A stretch of DNA of 64,000 bases from Siphonodentalium dalli (Eukaryota; Mollusca; Scaphopoda; Gadilida; Siphonodentaliidae), in the NCBI GenBank assembly GCA_032622095.1, contig CP136069.1, forward strand, positions 124,887,450 to 124,951,449. The letters are read 5' to 3'. The notes beneath the pieces were generated by a model, which was not told where the DNA came from, searched no databases, and worked only from the letters and a program-made list of their open reading frames with translations. The position numbers and the translations under genes are program-made. Below, in pieces: positions 21,343 to 32,865 of the stretch; the first letter of the stretch is position 1; every line of letters begins with the position of its first letter.

Positions 21343-22489
21343 GGTACACTCCTATAATCCTATAGCTAGCTAAATTAGGTCAATCATACATCAGGGCATG
21401 TGAGAAATCAGAGATATACAATGCAAACAGACTATGAGCTCACCACCTCAGACTTAAAACCTAAAAAAAACATTTATAATATTAAGCCGTGCCTTTTGTA
21501 CAAATTATTATAGAATATAAACTCCCAACATCAAACTGAAAGTATTCAAAGTTAAGACTGTTGATTGTTGTCAAGATGGGTGTATTTTACTGAAATTAAC
21601 CATTATATTATTGACGCTGTGTGCGCTATCCGATTGAGATGTGTTCTATACGAAGAAGCTTGTCGATTTCAGCATGTTCATTTCATTAATAAAATGCCAT
21701 CATGTCGATTTCAACAAATAAACTCGATGAACAACATCATCATGTAGCTTTCACCATCGACATGATTTATATTTTAGGCCACTCCAATGGAAATATTTGA
21801 CAGTACTTAATATGTCATAATTATGTTCTCAATAGAATGTAAACCGCCGCTACAAATCAACATCACTGCATGTGCATAATTCCGATAGTAACTCTCCTCA
21901 TTTTGGAACGCCAGCAATTGAAAGACACACATGTTATGGCTTATTAATTAACGGCCTGATAGGAATGTTTAACATCCCGAGGGCCTATTAGAGGCCAGAG
22001 ACGCAGCTAATAGGCCCGAGGGCTGTTAAGTCATTCCTGGGGGGGGGGCATTAATAAACCATGACGCCGGACAAAATCATGTTATTACTATTATTACTAG
22101 TACTGCTCTGTCCTCATGTGATCACGTGATCGTGACTAAAAAAAATTAACTAGTGGAAGCAGGCGTTAATGAAAAAAAGCTTTGAATGATTATAAGGCCT
22201 GCCGCCCACTTCCGGTCAGCTTCGTCTCAAAATTATGGAATCTTATCATGTGAGTAAAATACTGTTAATCTACTAGAGAATGCCCTCTATAGTGGTAATA
22301 ATAATATTTTATTGCATAGATTGTTATTATAAAACCGTATATCAAGGCACTATCAAGTAACCCTCAGAATTATGTGCAACTCTGTAACTTTTGCTCTGCA
22401 GATTTGTATGGAAATGCCCATTCAAAATTGGTCACTTGACCTCCCATTTAATCAGAAAATGACAATCAGCTTGATTACTACACAGTGAA
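21343..22489. other. intergenic, one hairpin element, otherwise nothing recognised
   Basis: It contains the hairpin at 21928-22066. The 21560-21740 stretch shares words (TTCATTTCATTAATAA, GAACAAC, TGTAGCTTTC) with 42780-42870, suggesting an old repeat. No gene was seen. Confidence 0.45.
21928..22066. repeat. hairpin repeat with GGCTTATTAAT arms and a G-run
   Basis: GGCTTATTAAT...GGAATG...CGAGGGCCTATTAG pairs with CTAATAGGCCCGAGGG...CATTCC...ATTAATAAACC. A GGGGGGGGG run lies in the right arm. It resembles a small fold-back element. Confidence 0.6.
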
Positions 22490-23088
22490 GTACGGAAGCG
22501 TAGAGGCGCCAGATGAATTATATTGGTATCTTGCTGCAGCAAGTTAACTATCATGCTGCAACAAGTTAACTATCCTGCTGCAGCAAGTTACTATCTTGCT
22601 GCAGCAGGTTAGTTATCTTGCTGCAGAAATGTTGTAAAAAATGTGAATTTTCGAAATTTGTTTTTTGTTGGTGAAATTTGGATGTAAAAAGGCTTTATAA
22701 AGAGCATATAATTTATGATGGAAAGAGAAAGTAATTAGTTATAAATACTCATTGACGAGTAGTCCCTCAATATATCAGAGATAGCTAGAAAGAGAAAATA
22801 ATTATTTATAATTAGTTCAAATTAGACTGTATATGACTCATAGTCCCAGAAAATACTCATCGACGAGTAGTCCCATTAGTAACTTGCTGCAGCAGGATAG
22901 CTATTAACTTGCTGCAGCAAGAATGCTGCAAGATAGTAACTTGCTGCAGCAGATCTGCATATAGCTAACTTGCTGCAGCAAGATATAGTAACTTGCTGCA
23001 GCAGGATAGCGAACTTGCTGCAGCAAGATAGTAACTTGCTGCAGCAAGATACCAATATAATTCATCTGGCGCCTGTACGCTTCCGTAG
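22490..23088. mobile_element. element filled with CTTGCTGCAGCAAG palindromes
   Basis: The inverted ends TACGGAAGCGTA(G/C)AGGCGCC and then AGATGAATTATATTGGTATC are unrelated to the TATGGG ends. The inside has about ten copies of the 14-bp perfect palindrome CTTGCTGCAGCAAG, mostly separated by TTAACTAT or ATAGTAA. A central stretch of about 240 bp (22625-22865) lacks units but contains the repeat ATACTCAT(C/T)GACGAGTAGTCCC. No coding capacity. Confidence 0.85.
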
Positions 23089-23559
23089 TGAATCACTGAA
23101 GCCTTGAGGGTACAGTGTGAACTGGGGATTGATCATTTTGATGCACACGTGTATCGATTGACGTACGAACGGACGAAGATCGTCGGGGGAAAACTTAATT
23201 ACCAGTATTATAGTATGTTCACTTGGTTTCAGACTTTTTTTTGTCTTTGTAATATAAATACTCCATCCGTTCCGAAAATCGTCTTGTACCTGGCTCAACA
23301 AAAATTTATCAAAATCGCACAAAGATCACCACCTTGAAATTCAGCGAAAATAGGTGAAATTGTGACGTCGCTTTTTATCTTCGCAAGCGGCGCTATTTTC
23401 AGAGTGCTCAGCGAAAAACAATTCATAAACTGACAATCATGACTCAGTCATGTGCAATTTAGTGTATTCGGGTTTTCATAAGTGTGACCTTCCCGCTATT
23501 TATCAGTTGCAATGGTAAGTAACCATTACATGCCGATACTAGTTGTTGACGAACGTTGT
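23089..23559. other. spacer, no gene recognised
   Basis: Open frames here are short and without recognisable motifs. Nothing further seen. Confidence 0.4.
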
Positions 23560-24926
23560 TTTTTTAAGCTTAAGCGCAAATATGTGTCTACTAGTATCAA
23601 TTTATTTGCACTTAAGGGCAAATCATTTGCGATTAAGCGCAAATACCTAACACTCCGGCCCTTCCTGCAGCCCTCTGATTGTGAATGATTGAGTCCATCT
23701 CATACTAGTATATTATGATGTATGGGAGGCCCTTTTCACATTTATTATATATTTGCGCTTAAGCGCAAATAACCTCAAGCGTAAATCATTTGATTTGCGC
23801 TTAAGCGCAAATAGATCATATTTGCGCTTAAGCCCACATGATTTGCGCTTAAGAAGTTAAGTGCAAATGATTTGCGCTTAAAATAAAAATTAATATTCAT
23901 TGATTCCCCCCTGAAATAATTTTAAATGGCACAGGCCTAAACACATCACTCAAGTCTATAGAGGCCCAGGTCAGGGAAGCAGTACCCTTTATGGTATATA
24001 TCTGTGCAGGATGATATATCCCTTTTATAAAATATACTTAAACTCTGGGAGTGAGACACCAATTCCTGGGACACCAGGGACAGAGATGCTGACATGCATA
24101 TGGAAATATGTTTTTTCTTCAACATGGAGTCTGTATGGGGCTATTACTATGGGCCCATCATAATATACTATGAGATGGACTCAATCATTCACAATCAGAG
24201 GGAAGGAAGGGAGTGTTAGGTATTTGCGCTTAAGCGCAAATAAATAATAAATGTGAAAAGGGCCTCCCATAATGATGGGCCCATAGTAATAGCCCCATAC
24301 AGACTCGAAGTTGAAGAAAAAACATATTTCCATATGCATATCAGCATCTCTGTCCAATGGTGTCCCAGGAATTGGTGTCTCACTCCCAGAGCTCTAGTAT
24401 ATTTTATTAAATGGATATCTCCTGCACAGATATATACCATTTCCATGGCCATAAAAAGGGAATTAGGGGTTACCGGGGGGCTTGCTTCCTTCATATGGTG
24501 TACTTATTGACTTGAAATAGGGGGAAAAAACCCTATTTTCATATTATCAGCATCCCTGTCCCCAAGAATGTGCGTCTCCATCACAGAGATCAAGTATATT
24601 TTATAAATGAGACATATCCTGCACAGATCTATACCATTTCCATGTCATAAAAGGGATCTAGGGGTTACTGGGGGATTGCTTCCCTCATATGGTGGGCCTA
24701 TATAGACTTGAGTGATGTGTTTAGGCCTGTGCCATTTAAAATTAATTCAGGGGGGAATCAATGAATATTAATTTTTATTTGCGCTTAAGCGCAAATATGA
24801 TCTATTTGCGCTTAAGCGCAAATGATTTGCGCTTAAGCGCAAATATTTGCACTTAAGCGCAAATGATAGAGGTTATTTGCGCTTAAGCACAGATATTTGC
24901 TCTTAAGCGTAATGTGAAAGGGCCTC
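23560..24926. mobile_element. nested TATGGG-end palindromes with TTTGCGCTTAAGCGCAAA units
   Basis: TATGGGAGGCCCTTTTCACA starts at 23721. Its complement ends at 24271, and again at about 24926. The arms of the larger structure share TTTGCGCTTAAGCGCAAAT units, ATTAATATTCATTGATTCCC, CACAGGCCTAAACACATCAC and ACTTGAGTGATG in inverted order. A smaller inverted pair, GATTGAGTCCATCTCATA / TATGAGATGGACTCAATC, brackets 23690-24200. At least three inversions or insertions are nested here. The long frames seen on both strands at 24216-24510 arise from the palindrome. Confidence 0.75.
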
Positions 24927-25105
24927 CCATACTTAAGCGCAATCAAGCACAATTAATTATTAAATGTGAATTTGGCCTCCCATAGGTGTAAGATGAAATA
25001 CTCCACACTATATCACCAGTGGTCACATGGGCTTGAAGAACCTCGATCAAGGTTTTTTACACAAATCGAGGTTTAGTACATCAATTTTGGGTTCTCCCTG
25101 ACCTG
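24927..25105. mobile_element. half copy of the CAGGTCAGGG palindrome
   Basis: It repeats the right arm of 20930-21342, from AATTAATTATTAAATGTGAA through GGCCTCCCATAGGTG and AGAACCTCGATCAAGG to TCTCCCTGACCTG. The left arm is missing or replaced by the neighbouring CTTAAG-type element. Confidence 0.8.
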
Positions 25106-25149
25106 TTTTACGGCGCGATAGCGAGAATGATGAATCATGTCGATTGTCA

Positions 25150-26052
25150 GACGATTGGGACCTTGGACGATTGGGACCTTGGACGATTGGGACCTCGGAT
25201 GATTGGGACCTTGGACGATTGGGACCTCGGACGATTGGGACCTTGAGTCTGGACGATTGGGACCTTGAGTACCGTAATTGCTTTCTTCAGTTATATATAA
25301 GAAATTATAAGTACCGTATATTAGTTTAAAATCAAATTTTATTTATGTAATGGAATTAACAAATATAATAATGATATAATACAAAACAATAATAACGATG
25401 GTATTTGATTATCTTATTGGTCGTTGAACTGGTGGAGAGCATACATCTTATTGGTCGTTTGATCTCTCGTTCTGCCGAACGGGTGCATATAGTTTGGAAA
25501 TTTCTTTTAGCACTAGCAGTGATGATGATGAAATTTCTTTCGAGTCGTATCTGTCCCACAGTTTAAAGATTCTTCCCTGCAATTCTTTAGTATCAGCTTT
25601 TTGTCTTCGGCTCAGCTTCCCTTCGCTGACCATCTTCACTTGTACAGGAATCTTCGACGCCTCTTGGTATAGTAATGTGAGTAGCAAATACTTGATACCT
25701 ACTCATTCCAACTCATTGATAACTGTTAAGAAGGTGACGATTAATCAGCGGTGATCCCATTTGGCAATACCAACACGACCGGCACCTACTTTTAAGTAGG
25801 CTGCCGTTAAGTAAACATTGATAAACTGTACTCACTGTGAGTCTATACTTACTAACACTAACCCAATGTAATAATTATTTAATAGGAACGTATAAATGAA
25901 ATATAAACGTATAAACATATATTAACTTGAATAAGGTCCCAATCGTCTTGACTCAAGGTCCCAATCGTCCGAGGTCCCAATCGTCCAAGGTCCCAATCGT
26001 CCCGAGGTCCCAATCGTCCAAGGTCCCAATCGTCCAAGGTCCCAATCGTCTG
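25150..26052. mobile_element. element whose inverted arms are GACGATTGGGACC minisatellites
   Basis: The left arm (25150-25270) is seven to eight tandem copies of GACGATTGGGACCTTG-like units. The right arm (25935-26052) is the same unit in inverted orientation, GGTCCCAATCGTCC. Partial outer complementarity (ATCATGTC...) extends past the arms. The core of about 660 bp contains an 80-codon minus-strand frame. TIRs made of tandem repeats are known from Foldback and Galileo-type elements. Confidence 0.8.
25448..25687 (-). CDS. unidentified small open frame in the minisatellite-armed element
   Basis: The 79-aa frame includes KIPVQVKMVSEGKLSRRQKA, DTKELQGRIFKLWDRYDSKE and SLLVLKEISKLYAPVRQNER. The composition (charged, helical, few Cys or Trp) looks protein-like, unlike the other frames nearby. 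There is no known motif, and no neighbouring exon was identified. It could be a remnant of a captured gene or chance. Confidence 0.25.
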   Translation of the reverse strand: MLLTLLYQEASKIPVQVKMVSEGKLSRRQKADTKELQGRIFKLWDRYDSKEISSSSLLVLKEISKLYAPVRQNERSNDQ

Positions 26053-26920
26053 GATACCATCATGTCAATCATGGGAATGTATTCTAGAATTTATTAACTA
26101 TAGCGACGATGGAAAAGTATATTTCATATTGCTTCCAAATGAAGTGGACTCGTTCCTTAATTGCGCTCAGCCTCTATACGCTTATAAGGGCGACAACGTT
26201 CATCCATGTACTGACTATAGTAAGTAACCAGCGCCCAGGAGTACAGGAGCATAGGAAAACTGTATAGCTCGATCGACATGGCGTCAAATCCTAAAATAGT
26301 AAGGGGTGGAATTCCGCCCCATAAGAATTAAGATGGTGGTCGCACTTAATTACTGAACTCTCAGGATGGCGGCAGAGTTACATCATGGAGTTGGACGGTA
26401 CAGTGAGTGGAGTGTCTGAGCCAGGTACGAGACTATAAATTAAGTCGACACATCCATAAAGAAAATCTGTACGATGGCCAGGAGTTTACAAAATGTATAA
26501 AAAATGGAATGAGCTTGCGAACTGAAACCCCTCTTTAATATTATCAGATTAATAGGCAACTCATGAATACTTTAATCTACAATTTGTTTATTTAATATGT
26601 ACTTGATTGCATACATGTAAATGTCCTTTTGTTATGTCCTTTATATGTGTTGGTGATAATTGGATTCTATATTACCAAATAAACAATTTGAATTTGTTTC
26701 TATTCCATAACAATCCCACATGGCTCGAGCTCACGTGGCTCGAGCTCGAGCCGATTCAGAGTGGGTCTATAAAACTATTAATAACTGAGATAGCATAACC
26801 CAGGTAGTACTTACTAGAAGGTTGGGTCACAGCTGCAACATCGTTCTTATCCTTGGGCCAGCATCATTCTTATTATTTGGGCAACATCACTGCTAAAGTG
26901 GTGTTAACATATCCGACACA
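26053..26920. other. intergenic, nothing firmly recognised
   Basis: A Kozak-like GACATGGCGTCAAATCCTAA near 26276 followed by GTAAGG was considered as a first KHK exon and not accepted. A short inverted CTCGAGCTCACGTGG / CTCGAGCTCGAGCC stretch lies near 26725-26752. Confidence 0.4.
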
Positions 26921-26924
26921 TCTA

Positions 26925-27165
26925 GCCACACCTCAGGCACACTGCCATAGGTACACCTCAAACACTCCTCATACTACACCTCATCCAGACCTTAAACACA
27001 CCTCAGAAGCACACCTCAACCACACCTCATGCCTCATTTAAGTATTTGGTCGCACACCTCAAAAGACACCTGAACCCCCACACCTCATGTGAGGTTTAAC
27101 ATCTCAGCCATCTTTAAGGCCCACACCTCAGGAGCACCTTAGCCACACCTTAAACACACCGTGAC
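26925..27165. repeat. degenerate CACACCTCA minisatellite
   Basis: About fifteen imperfect copies of (CA)CACCTCA with variable A-rich spacers. An opposite-strand TGTGAGG occurs near 27088. No coding potential is assigned. Confidence 0.7.
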
Positions 27166-27189
27166 TGCAAAAGTGTAAGTGAAGCTATC

Positions 27190-28160
27190 AAATTTAAATG
27201 AATTTCGATTAAAAACATGGAGGCTGGCAGCCATCTAGAATTTTGCTCATTGCATGACTAAATCCTTCGTGATATACCCTATAATCAGCATTTCCTGTAG
27301 GATTGGTCCCAAACTTCATATGGCTCTCCTGGTTGACCTCTAACATTGATTAAAAATTAAAAGATTCCTCTTTCCTTAATGTCGCTCCATTGACTGTAAT
27401 GTCACATTATAAATGACATTATCCCGTCTCGGATTTGAGCTACAGTGTCATTGACTTACATTGGAGAATTGTTTTGAAAATGTACAGGCATGTTTAGGAT
27501 CACCTCTAGATGGGGCCCTAGTGGTCAGGTTACTACTTTTTCAGATTAATGCAGTTTTGGACCAGGAACCAGTCTATTTAAAGGCACGGTTGGCCTTAAT
27601 TGTCGAAAATATTCATATTTGTTCCAAACACCGTAAACAGAAAAACATTAAAACACATACAGTTTCGTTCATATATACCATGACCATCGCGTAAACAGCA
27701 TGCTATCATAAAGACATACTATATTTTACATAAGCAAGAGCCTGATTGTGTTACAGAAGACAGCACAGTGTCACTGGCTAATCACACAAAAATGATATAA
27801 ACGCTCTTTATTAGTTCCATATCAGGAATTCAGCAACAAATAACGCTCTTTATGTTTACCATCATAATATAAACAAACACCAGAAAAGTAACTTTTTATG
27901 CTTTTGTTTACATAACAATGGTCAAACAAATGACAATAACATACTGTTTATGCGATATTTCTTATTTGTATACGGACAAAATCTGTCTACATTTTGATGT
28001 TCTTTCTGTTTGTGGCGGTTTTTGATGGGTGGAAATATTTTCACAGGATACCCACCGCCAACGCCAAGGCCAACCGTACCTTTCAACAAGATAAATTGAG
28101 TGTGCGCAAATAAAGAGTCATAAGAGTCGCAGAAACAATGACAGACGACAGATTGTTCAC
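27190..28160. other. intergenic with a decayed satellite unit
   Basis: 27215-27275 (CATGGAGGCTGGCAGCCATC ... TTGCATGACTAAATCCTTCG) is a decayed inverted-orientation unit of the satellite found at 57.7-62 kb. Nothing else was recognised. Confidence 0.45.
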
Positions 28161-28164
28161 TTTT

Positions 28165-28700
28165 TAGCTCACCTGAGACGAAGCCTCCGGTGGAGCTATA
28201 GTCATCACTCCTCGTCCGTCGTCCGTCCGTCCGTCCATCCGTCAACAATTCTTTGAACATCTTCTCCTCTGAAACCGGAAGACCAAATTGGTTCATATTT
28301 GGTGTGGATGTTCCCTAGGTGACTCTCATTCAGATTTGTTCAAATGAGGTCACTGGGTCAAATACTAGTTGCGAAGCCAGGGCCATAACTCTATTCCTCC
28401 ATAGTAATTCTTACAACGACTTCTTGTTCAGAACCATTGGGCCGATTTAGCTAATATTTGGTATGGAGGGTCCTTGGGTGACTGGTGTTCAGATTTGTTC
28501 AAACCCGGTCAATTAGTTGAGAAACCAGGGCCATAACTCATAGTAATTCTTACAATGACTTCTTCTAAAAAAATATTTGGCCGATTTAGCTTATATTTGG
28601 TACAGAGAGACCTTGGGTGACTGGGGTTCAGATTTGTTCAAATGGGGTCACTGGGTCAAATAGGGGCAGAGCTAGGGACATAACTTTAAAAACAAAAAAA
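28165..28700. repeat. mollusc-type interspersed repeat, AGCTCACCTGAG start
   Basis: It begins AGCTCACCTGAGACGAAG, followed by CCGTCGTCCGTCCGTCC and TTCTTTGAACATCTTCTCCT. Three diverged internal units of about 130-170 bp follow, each containing CCGATTTAGCT(A/T)ATATTTGG, CTTGGGTGACTGG and CAGATTTGTTCAAA, with GCCAGGGCCATAACTC. I recall repeats of this style from mollusc and other marine invertebrate genomes. A further partial copy is at 30420-30735. Confidence 0.7.
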
Positions 28701-29165
28701 TTAATTTTTGCATTTTGACCTTTGATTTTAAGTTTTGTTTAGGACACATCACAGCCTCATATTTCTTACCTAGATTTTTCTTGGCATGTTCTTCATCTGT
28801 ATGGATTTTGGTATTGTTTATTTAACCCCTTCCACTCTTGTTTTGATATAGAATTCATCCAAGACAGGATTACTCAAACATTTTTCATCTTTTTTCATTT
28901 TTGACACTTATATACAGATCAAGTTAACATATTTTAATATATTTTAACAGAGTTATGGCCCTTTATAATTCACACCTCTTTGCTATGCACTATTAATTTT
29001 TAAGAGAACACTGAAGCCTGTATTATTGAAAAAGCTAATTTATCATAGTGTGGTTACCTGATACTCTTGCTGAAGACTGCTTGCTTCAGACCAGTTTACC
29101 ATCTGTCATTACAAGACATGACATTAGCTAAACAACTATTCTACCAGAGTCGACAAGAATAAATA
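28701..29165. other. unassigned AT-rich spacer
   Basis: No feature recognised. Confidence 0.4.
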
Positions 29166-29169
29166 GGAA

Positions 29170-29880
29170 TAGTCCATTGTTCATTTCTCCAAGGCCAAGC
29201 CTGGACATAGTGTGTCTGACATTTGCAGAATGAAGTCCCCAGATGGTGAATTTAGTGTTGCTACCCCATGCAGCAGGCTAGCATCACCAAATACACCCTC
29301 AATTACCTTATTCTGCTTAGGCCTCATCTTCTGGGACAATTTTATTTTTAAACATGTTTTAAAATTTGAAAAAAGTGACACCATTATAACATCTGCAGAG
29401 TTATGAAACTTTACTCTTTAATGAAATTATGGAAACATTCCACCCTCCCCCACCCACCCCCTCCCACATGGCCCAGACCCAACCCTGCCATCAACCAACA
29501 TCCCTTCCAAGCCATATCACCTCTCAATTTAATACCTCTTCTCACCACAGAGGCATATATATCTGTAAAGGCACAGGTCATTAATTATATAAACTAGCCA
29601 GATGACATGTATTATTCTAATCTAAACATATCTGTAGCAATTTAACAACTAACTGGTGCTCCCTGGTTAGGTGATGACTGACATTCAATGATACTGTGAA
29701 TGGCTTTGATTTCTTCAAGTCTGGAAATAGTGTGTCTGACATTTACATAGTGAGGTCCCCAGATGGTGAATTTAGTGTTGCTACCCCATACAGCATGCTA
29801 GCATCACCAAATACACCCGACAGGGACCTAATTCTGCTTAGTCCTCATCTTCTGGGAAGTATCCTAAGTATCAAATTGAC
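29170..29880. repeat. two copies of the GGTCCCCAGA(T/G)GGTGAATTTAG repeat
   Basis: 29202-29300 and 29730-29830 share ATAGTGTGTCTGACATTT, AG(T/G)CCCCAGATGGTGAATT and TAGTGTTGCTACCCCA, then GCTAGCATCACCAAATACAC and a GACCTAATTCTGCTTAG-like end. The family is much commoner at 45.7-49 kb. The 29430-29470 part is C-rich. Confidence 0.7.
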
Positions 29881-29897
29881 AGTTTGATTTAGTCACT

Positions 29898-30110
29898 TTT
29901 TCCACCTGTTCAGTTTCAATGTCCCCCTAATTTGCAGAAGATAAAATGCATAATTGAGGTGCTCAATGGGTGTGTATCACCAACTTCAACTGTAGGACTT
30001 CATTGATTTAGTAACTTTTTTCCACCTGTTCAGTTTCAATGTCCCCCTAATTTGCAGAAGATAAAATGCATAATTGAGGTGCTCAACTTGAGCACCTCAA
30101 TTATGCATTT
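29898..30110. repeat. duplicated segment ending in a perfect 23-bp hairpin
   Basis: About 70 bp (CCACCTGTTCAGTTTCAATG ... AATTGAGGTGCTCAA) occur at 29898-29968 and again at 30017-30088. The second copy is followed at once by its own reverse complement, giving perfect 23-bp arms at 30064-30086 and 30088-30110 around a single base. TGGGTGTGTATCACCAACTTC is also repeated on each side. It looks like a local template-switch or inversion-duplication product. Confidence 0.75.
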
Positions 30111-30419
30111 CCATTGAATGGGTGTGTATCACCAACTTCAACTGTAGGACTTCAATCTGTTCCTTGGTTTTATTGGCCATTGAGGCCTAATCAGATTGAG
30201 GATGAATTTGGTGATGCTAGCCTGCCTTACAGAATATTGTCATTAAATCCACATTTTTGGGACCTAATTCTGCAAATGTCAGACATACTAAATTCAGGTT
30301 TGGCCATTTCATATTATTTTTTAATCACCACTTATCCAGATGAAATCATACGACTAATATTCAAAGAAAAATGGGGGGGGGGTATATATTGGATTAAATT
30401 TGTCTTCTATCTGTCAGGC

Positions 30420-30735
30420 TTCCATCCGTCTGCCTGTTGAGATGTCTATCCATCCATCTATCAACAATTGATTTCTTCTCCATATTAAAGACGGAATGTG
30501 TTTATATAGTTCAGTGTGCATGTTCCCTAGGTGTCTCACAATCAGATTTGTTCAATTAAGTTCATCACATCAAATACATGTAGGTGCCAAGCCAGGGCCA
30601 TAACTCTTTCCCTCTATAGTAAGTCTTAAAACAGTTTTTTCTCAAGAACCATTAGGCCTATATAGCTTATATTTGGTATGGAGGGGCCTTGGGTGACTGG
30701 GGTTCAGATTTGTTCATGGGGTCATTTTTAGGAAA
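30420..30735. repeat. partial copy of the AGCTCACCTGAG-family repeat
   Basis: It shares ATCTATCAACAATTGATTTC, GTTCCCTAGGTG, GCCAGGGCCATAACTC, AGGCCTATATAGCTTATATTTGG and TTGGGTGACTGGGGTTCAG with 28165-28700. Confidence 0.65.
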
Positions 30736-30939
30736 TGAGGTCCCCAGAGGGTGAATTCAGTGATGTTAGTCCACCTTGCGAAATATTGTCATTAAATTCA
30801 CCTGCAAAGGTCAGACACTAACTACAGACTCGGCTGTTCCAATATTAGTTTCTTAACCAGCACTTATCCAGGTGAAATCATACCCTGATTTTTCCAAGAA
30901 AATTGGGGGGTATATTGATATTACTAGATGAATGGATCT

Positions 30940-31840
30940 CATAGATGAGGATTCACATTTGTTCTAATAGGGGCAGAGATAAGAGATTTAACTCTCCTCT
31001 ATGCTGTTTGGTACTGGTATAATAATATTTATTTCTAGACAGCCTGGGTGGGGGCAATGGTGAGGGAGTGTAGAGGGGTGGAGATTTGACCCCCTATTTT
31101 GTTCAAAAGTAAAAAAATTCATGCCCGATACTAAATTAGTTGTAGATTAGATGTTCACACCAAAAATAAGTTAGAACTGTTCTCGTAGTTTGGTTTGATT
31201 TTCTAACATGTATGTTTTTAAACCATCAGTCCATATGTTTCTACTTCAGGTTAAACTGTTAGACCGAATTGGCCACAAATTTGAACTTTATGGGGGTGTC
31301 AGGTTGGTAATTATCAAACGTTTGAAAGCTTGAAGTACAGCTGGTACCAGTCGTAAAATTCAACCTAAGAGGAATGTACAAAGTGATTTTTGTGAACTTA
31401 GTACTGTGGTATGGTTGTCCTCTTTAAAAGGTAAGAGGTTGGAAATTTGTCAGTGATGTGCAATTAGAAATTTCAAGGCGAAGAGCCCTGCTCATTTGAG
31501 AATGTTCATCCAGCTATGTCCATGTTTAGAACTTAAGTGATTCTGTCAAGTACTGACTCTTGTAGTCTTCAGAGTCCCTGTCTTCTCAGTCCTTACAGTC
31601 TGGTGAGCGACCCACAGTCAATGACTGTCTTGTTCATTTACTGAGTAATTATATCAACTTCAAGACGAAAATCTGTTATTAAAATGTACAGTTATCTCCA
31701 CGAAGTAGAAACTTGTGACAGTTGTTGCCGAATTCCGTACATTAGACTGCCCCTTAACCTGATAGAACCAGCTGCCTTATTCGTAGTAACCTCACCCTTT
31801 CTGTCTAGATGGGAGCAATCAAATTTGAATTATTTTCCTA
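30940..31840. other. intergenic, no gene recognised
   Basis: The 88-codon frame at 31684-31950 runs into a MITE arm and shows no motif. Confidence 0.4.
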
Positions 31841-32119
31841 TGTTCAAAACACATGGTCAAACAGACAAATTGTGGATGAAGATGGATAACTCTAAAATCA
31901 AGTGGTTTTTATTATTATTATTCATCTTCATCCGCAATTTGTCCATTTGACCACATATTTTCTGGGCCACATCTCGAGAAATTAACAAACATCAAAAATC
32001 GATATCTGATCACTATGAGCTTTGATGGGTGGGTTCCTCGACTCGAATCAAATATTTTTTACCCCTGAAGCCAAAGAAGTAGTAATTTAGTAGTGTCGGA
32101 TCGGATTGAGTACCTTTAA
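31840..32119. mobile_element. right part of an AGGTACTCAATCCGAT MITE
   Basis: It shares AAGATGGATAACTCTAAAAT, TCTGGGCCACATCTCGAG, GAGCTTTGATGGGTGG, TCGACTCGAATCAAAT and the terminal ATCGGATTGAGTACCT-TTAA with 3116-3551. The left terminus is missing. Confidence 0.8.
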
Positions 32120-32449
32120 TAATAGATTCCCGATAGTTGTATTTGCATCTCTTATCTGCCTTAATCAGTAAACTCTTATACTAGATTTAAAATTTTATTA
32201 TTTACCATCAAAATGCAAAATTGCATAGTACCTCAACTGAACTCTCATGACAAGATGTAGATACCCACTAAAGTTGAGAATGGTGTTTCTTTTTCAGTTC
32301 TCAATGGAATGTTAGTCAAAATTTTGTGAAAAAGCCTGATTTGATATGCCACGCAGAAGAATATTATGTGTTGGATTATGCTGTTTAGATGTCTTCAATG
32401 TCTGCAGTGATTTCCCGAAGGAAGACTCGGATGAGAGGTATGGTCAAGC

Positions 32450-32865
32450 CATGAAATAGTGTGTCTGAAACCTGCAGAATGAGGTCCCCAGAGGGTGAAT
32501 TTAGTGACACTCGGCGAAGGTTGGAATGTTCACCATTAGTCATCTCGATTATGCATTTTATCTTCTGCAATTTAGGGAATATAGAAACTGAAATGAATGG
32601 AAAAATTAGAAACAATGTTAATTGGAGACAATGTAGATACTTCCCAGAAGATGAGGCCTGGGCAGAATGTGGTCCTTAGAGGGTAAATTTAGTGATGCTA
32701 GCTAGTGGGATATTGTCACTAAATTGACCCTCTGGGGACATCATTCTGAAAATGACAGACACATTATTTCAAGGCTTGTGTATGGTTGTCACGTACAGTA
32801 ATGCACTAAATAATCGACTCCTTAACCACAGCAGAATTATGGGTAAGTTGGAAATATGGTGTTTG
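32450..32865. repeat. GGTCCCCAGAGGG repeat pair plus a TACAGTAATGC MITE half
   Basis: AATGAGGTCCCCAGAGGGTG at about 32478 pairs with TTGACCCTCTGGGGACATCA at about 32722. At 32793 the left half of the MITE seen whole at 45548 and 50715 follows (TACAGTAATGC, ATCGACTCCTTAACCACAGC). Confidence 0.65.

Noticed and set aside
24216..24510. Overlapping 85-92 codon frames on both strands
   Set aside because: They are mirror frames across nested palindrome arms.
26276..26300. ATGGCGTCAAATCCTAAAAT followed by GTAAGG as the first KHK exon
   Set aside because: It encodes only MASNPKI before the donor, lacks the GLxxLD strand, has the wrong phase for the 33440 exon, and no linking exon was found.
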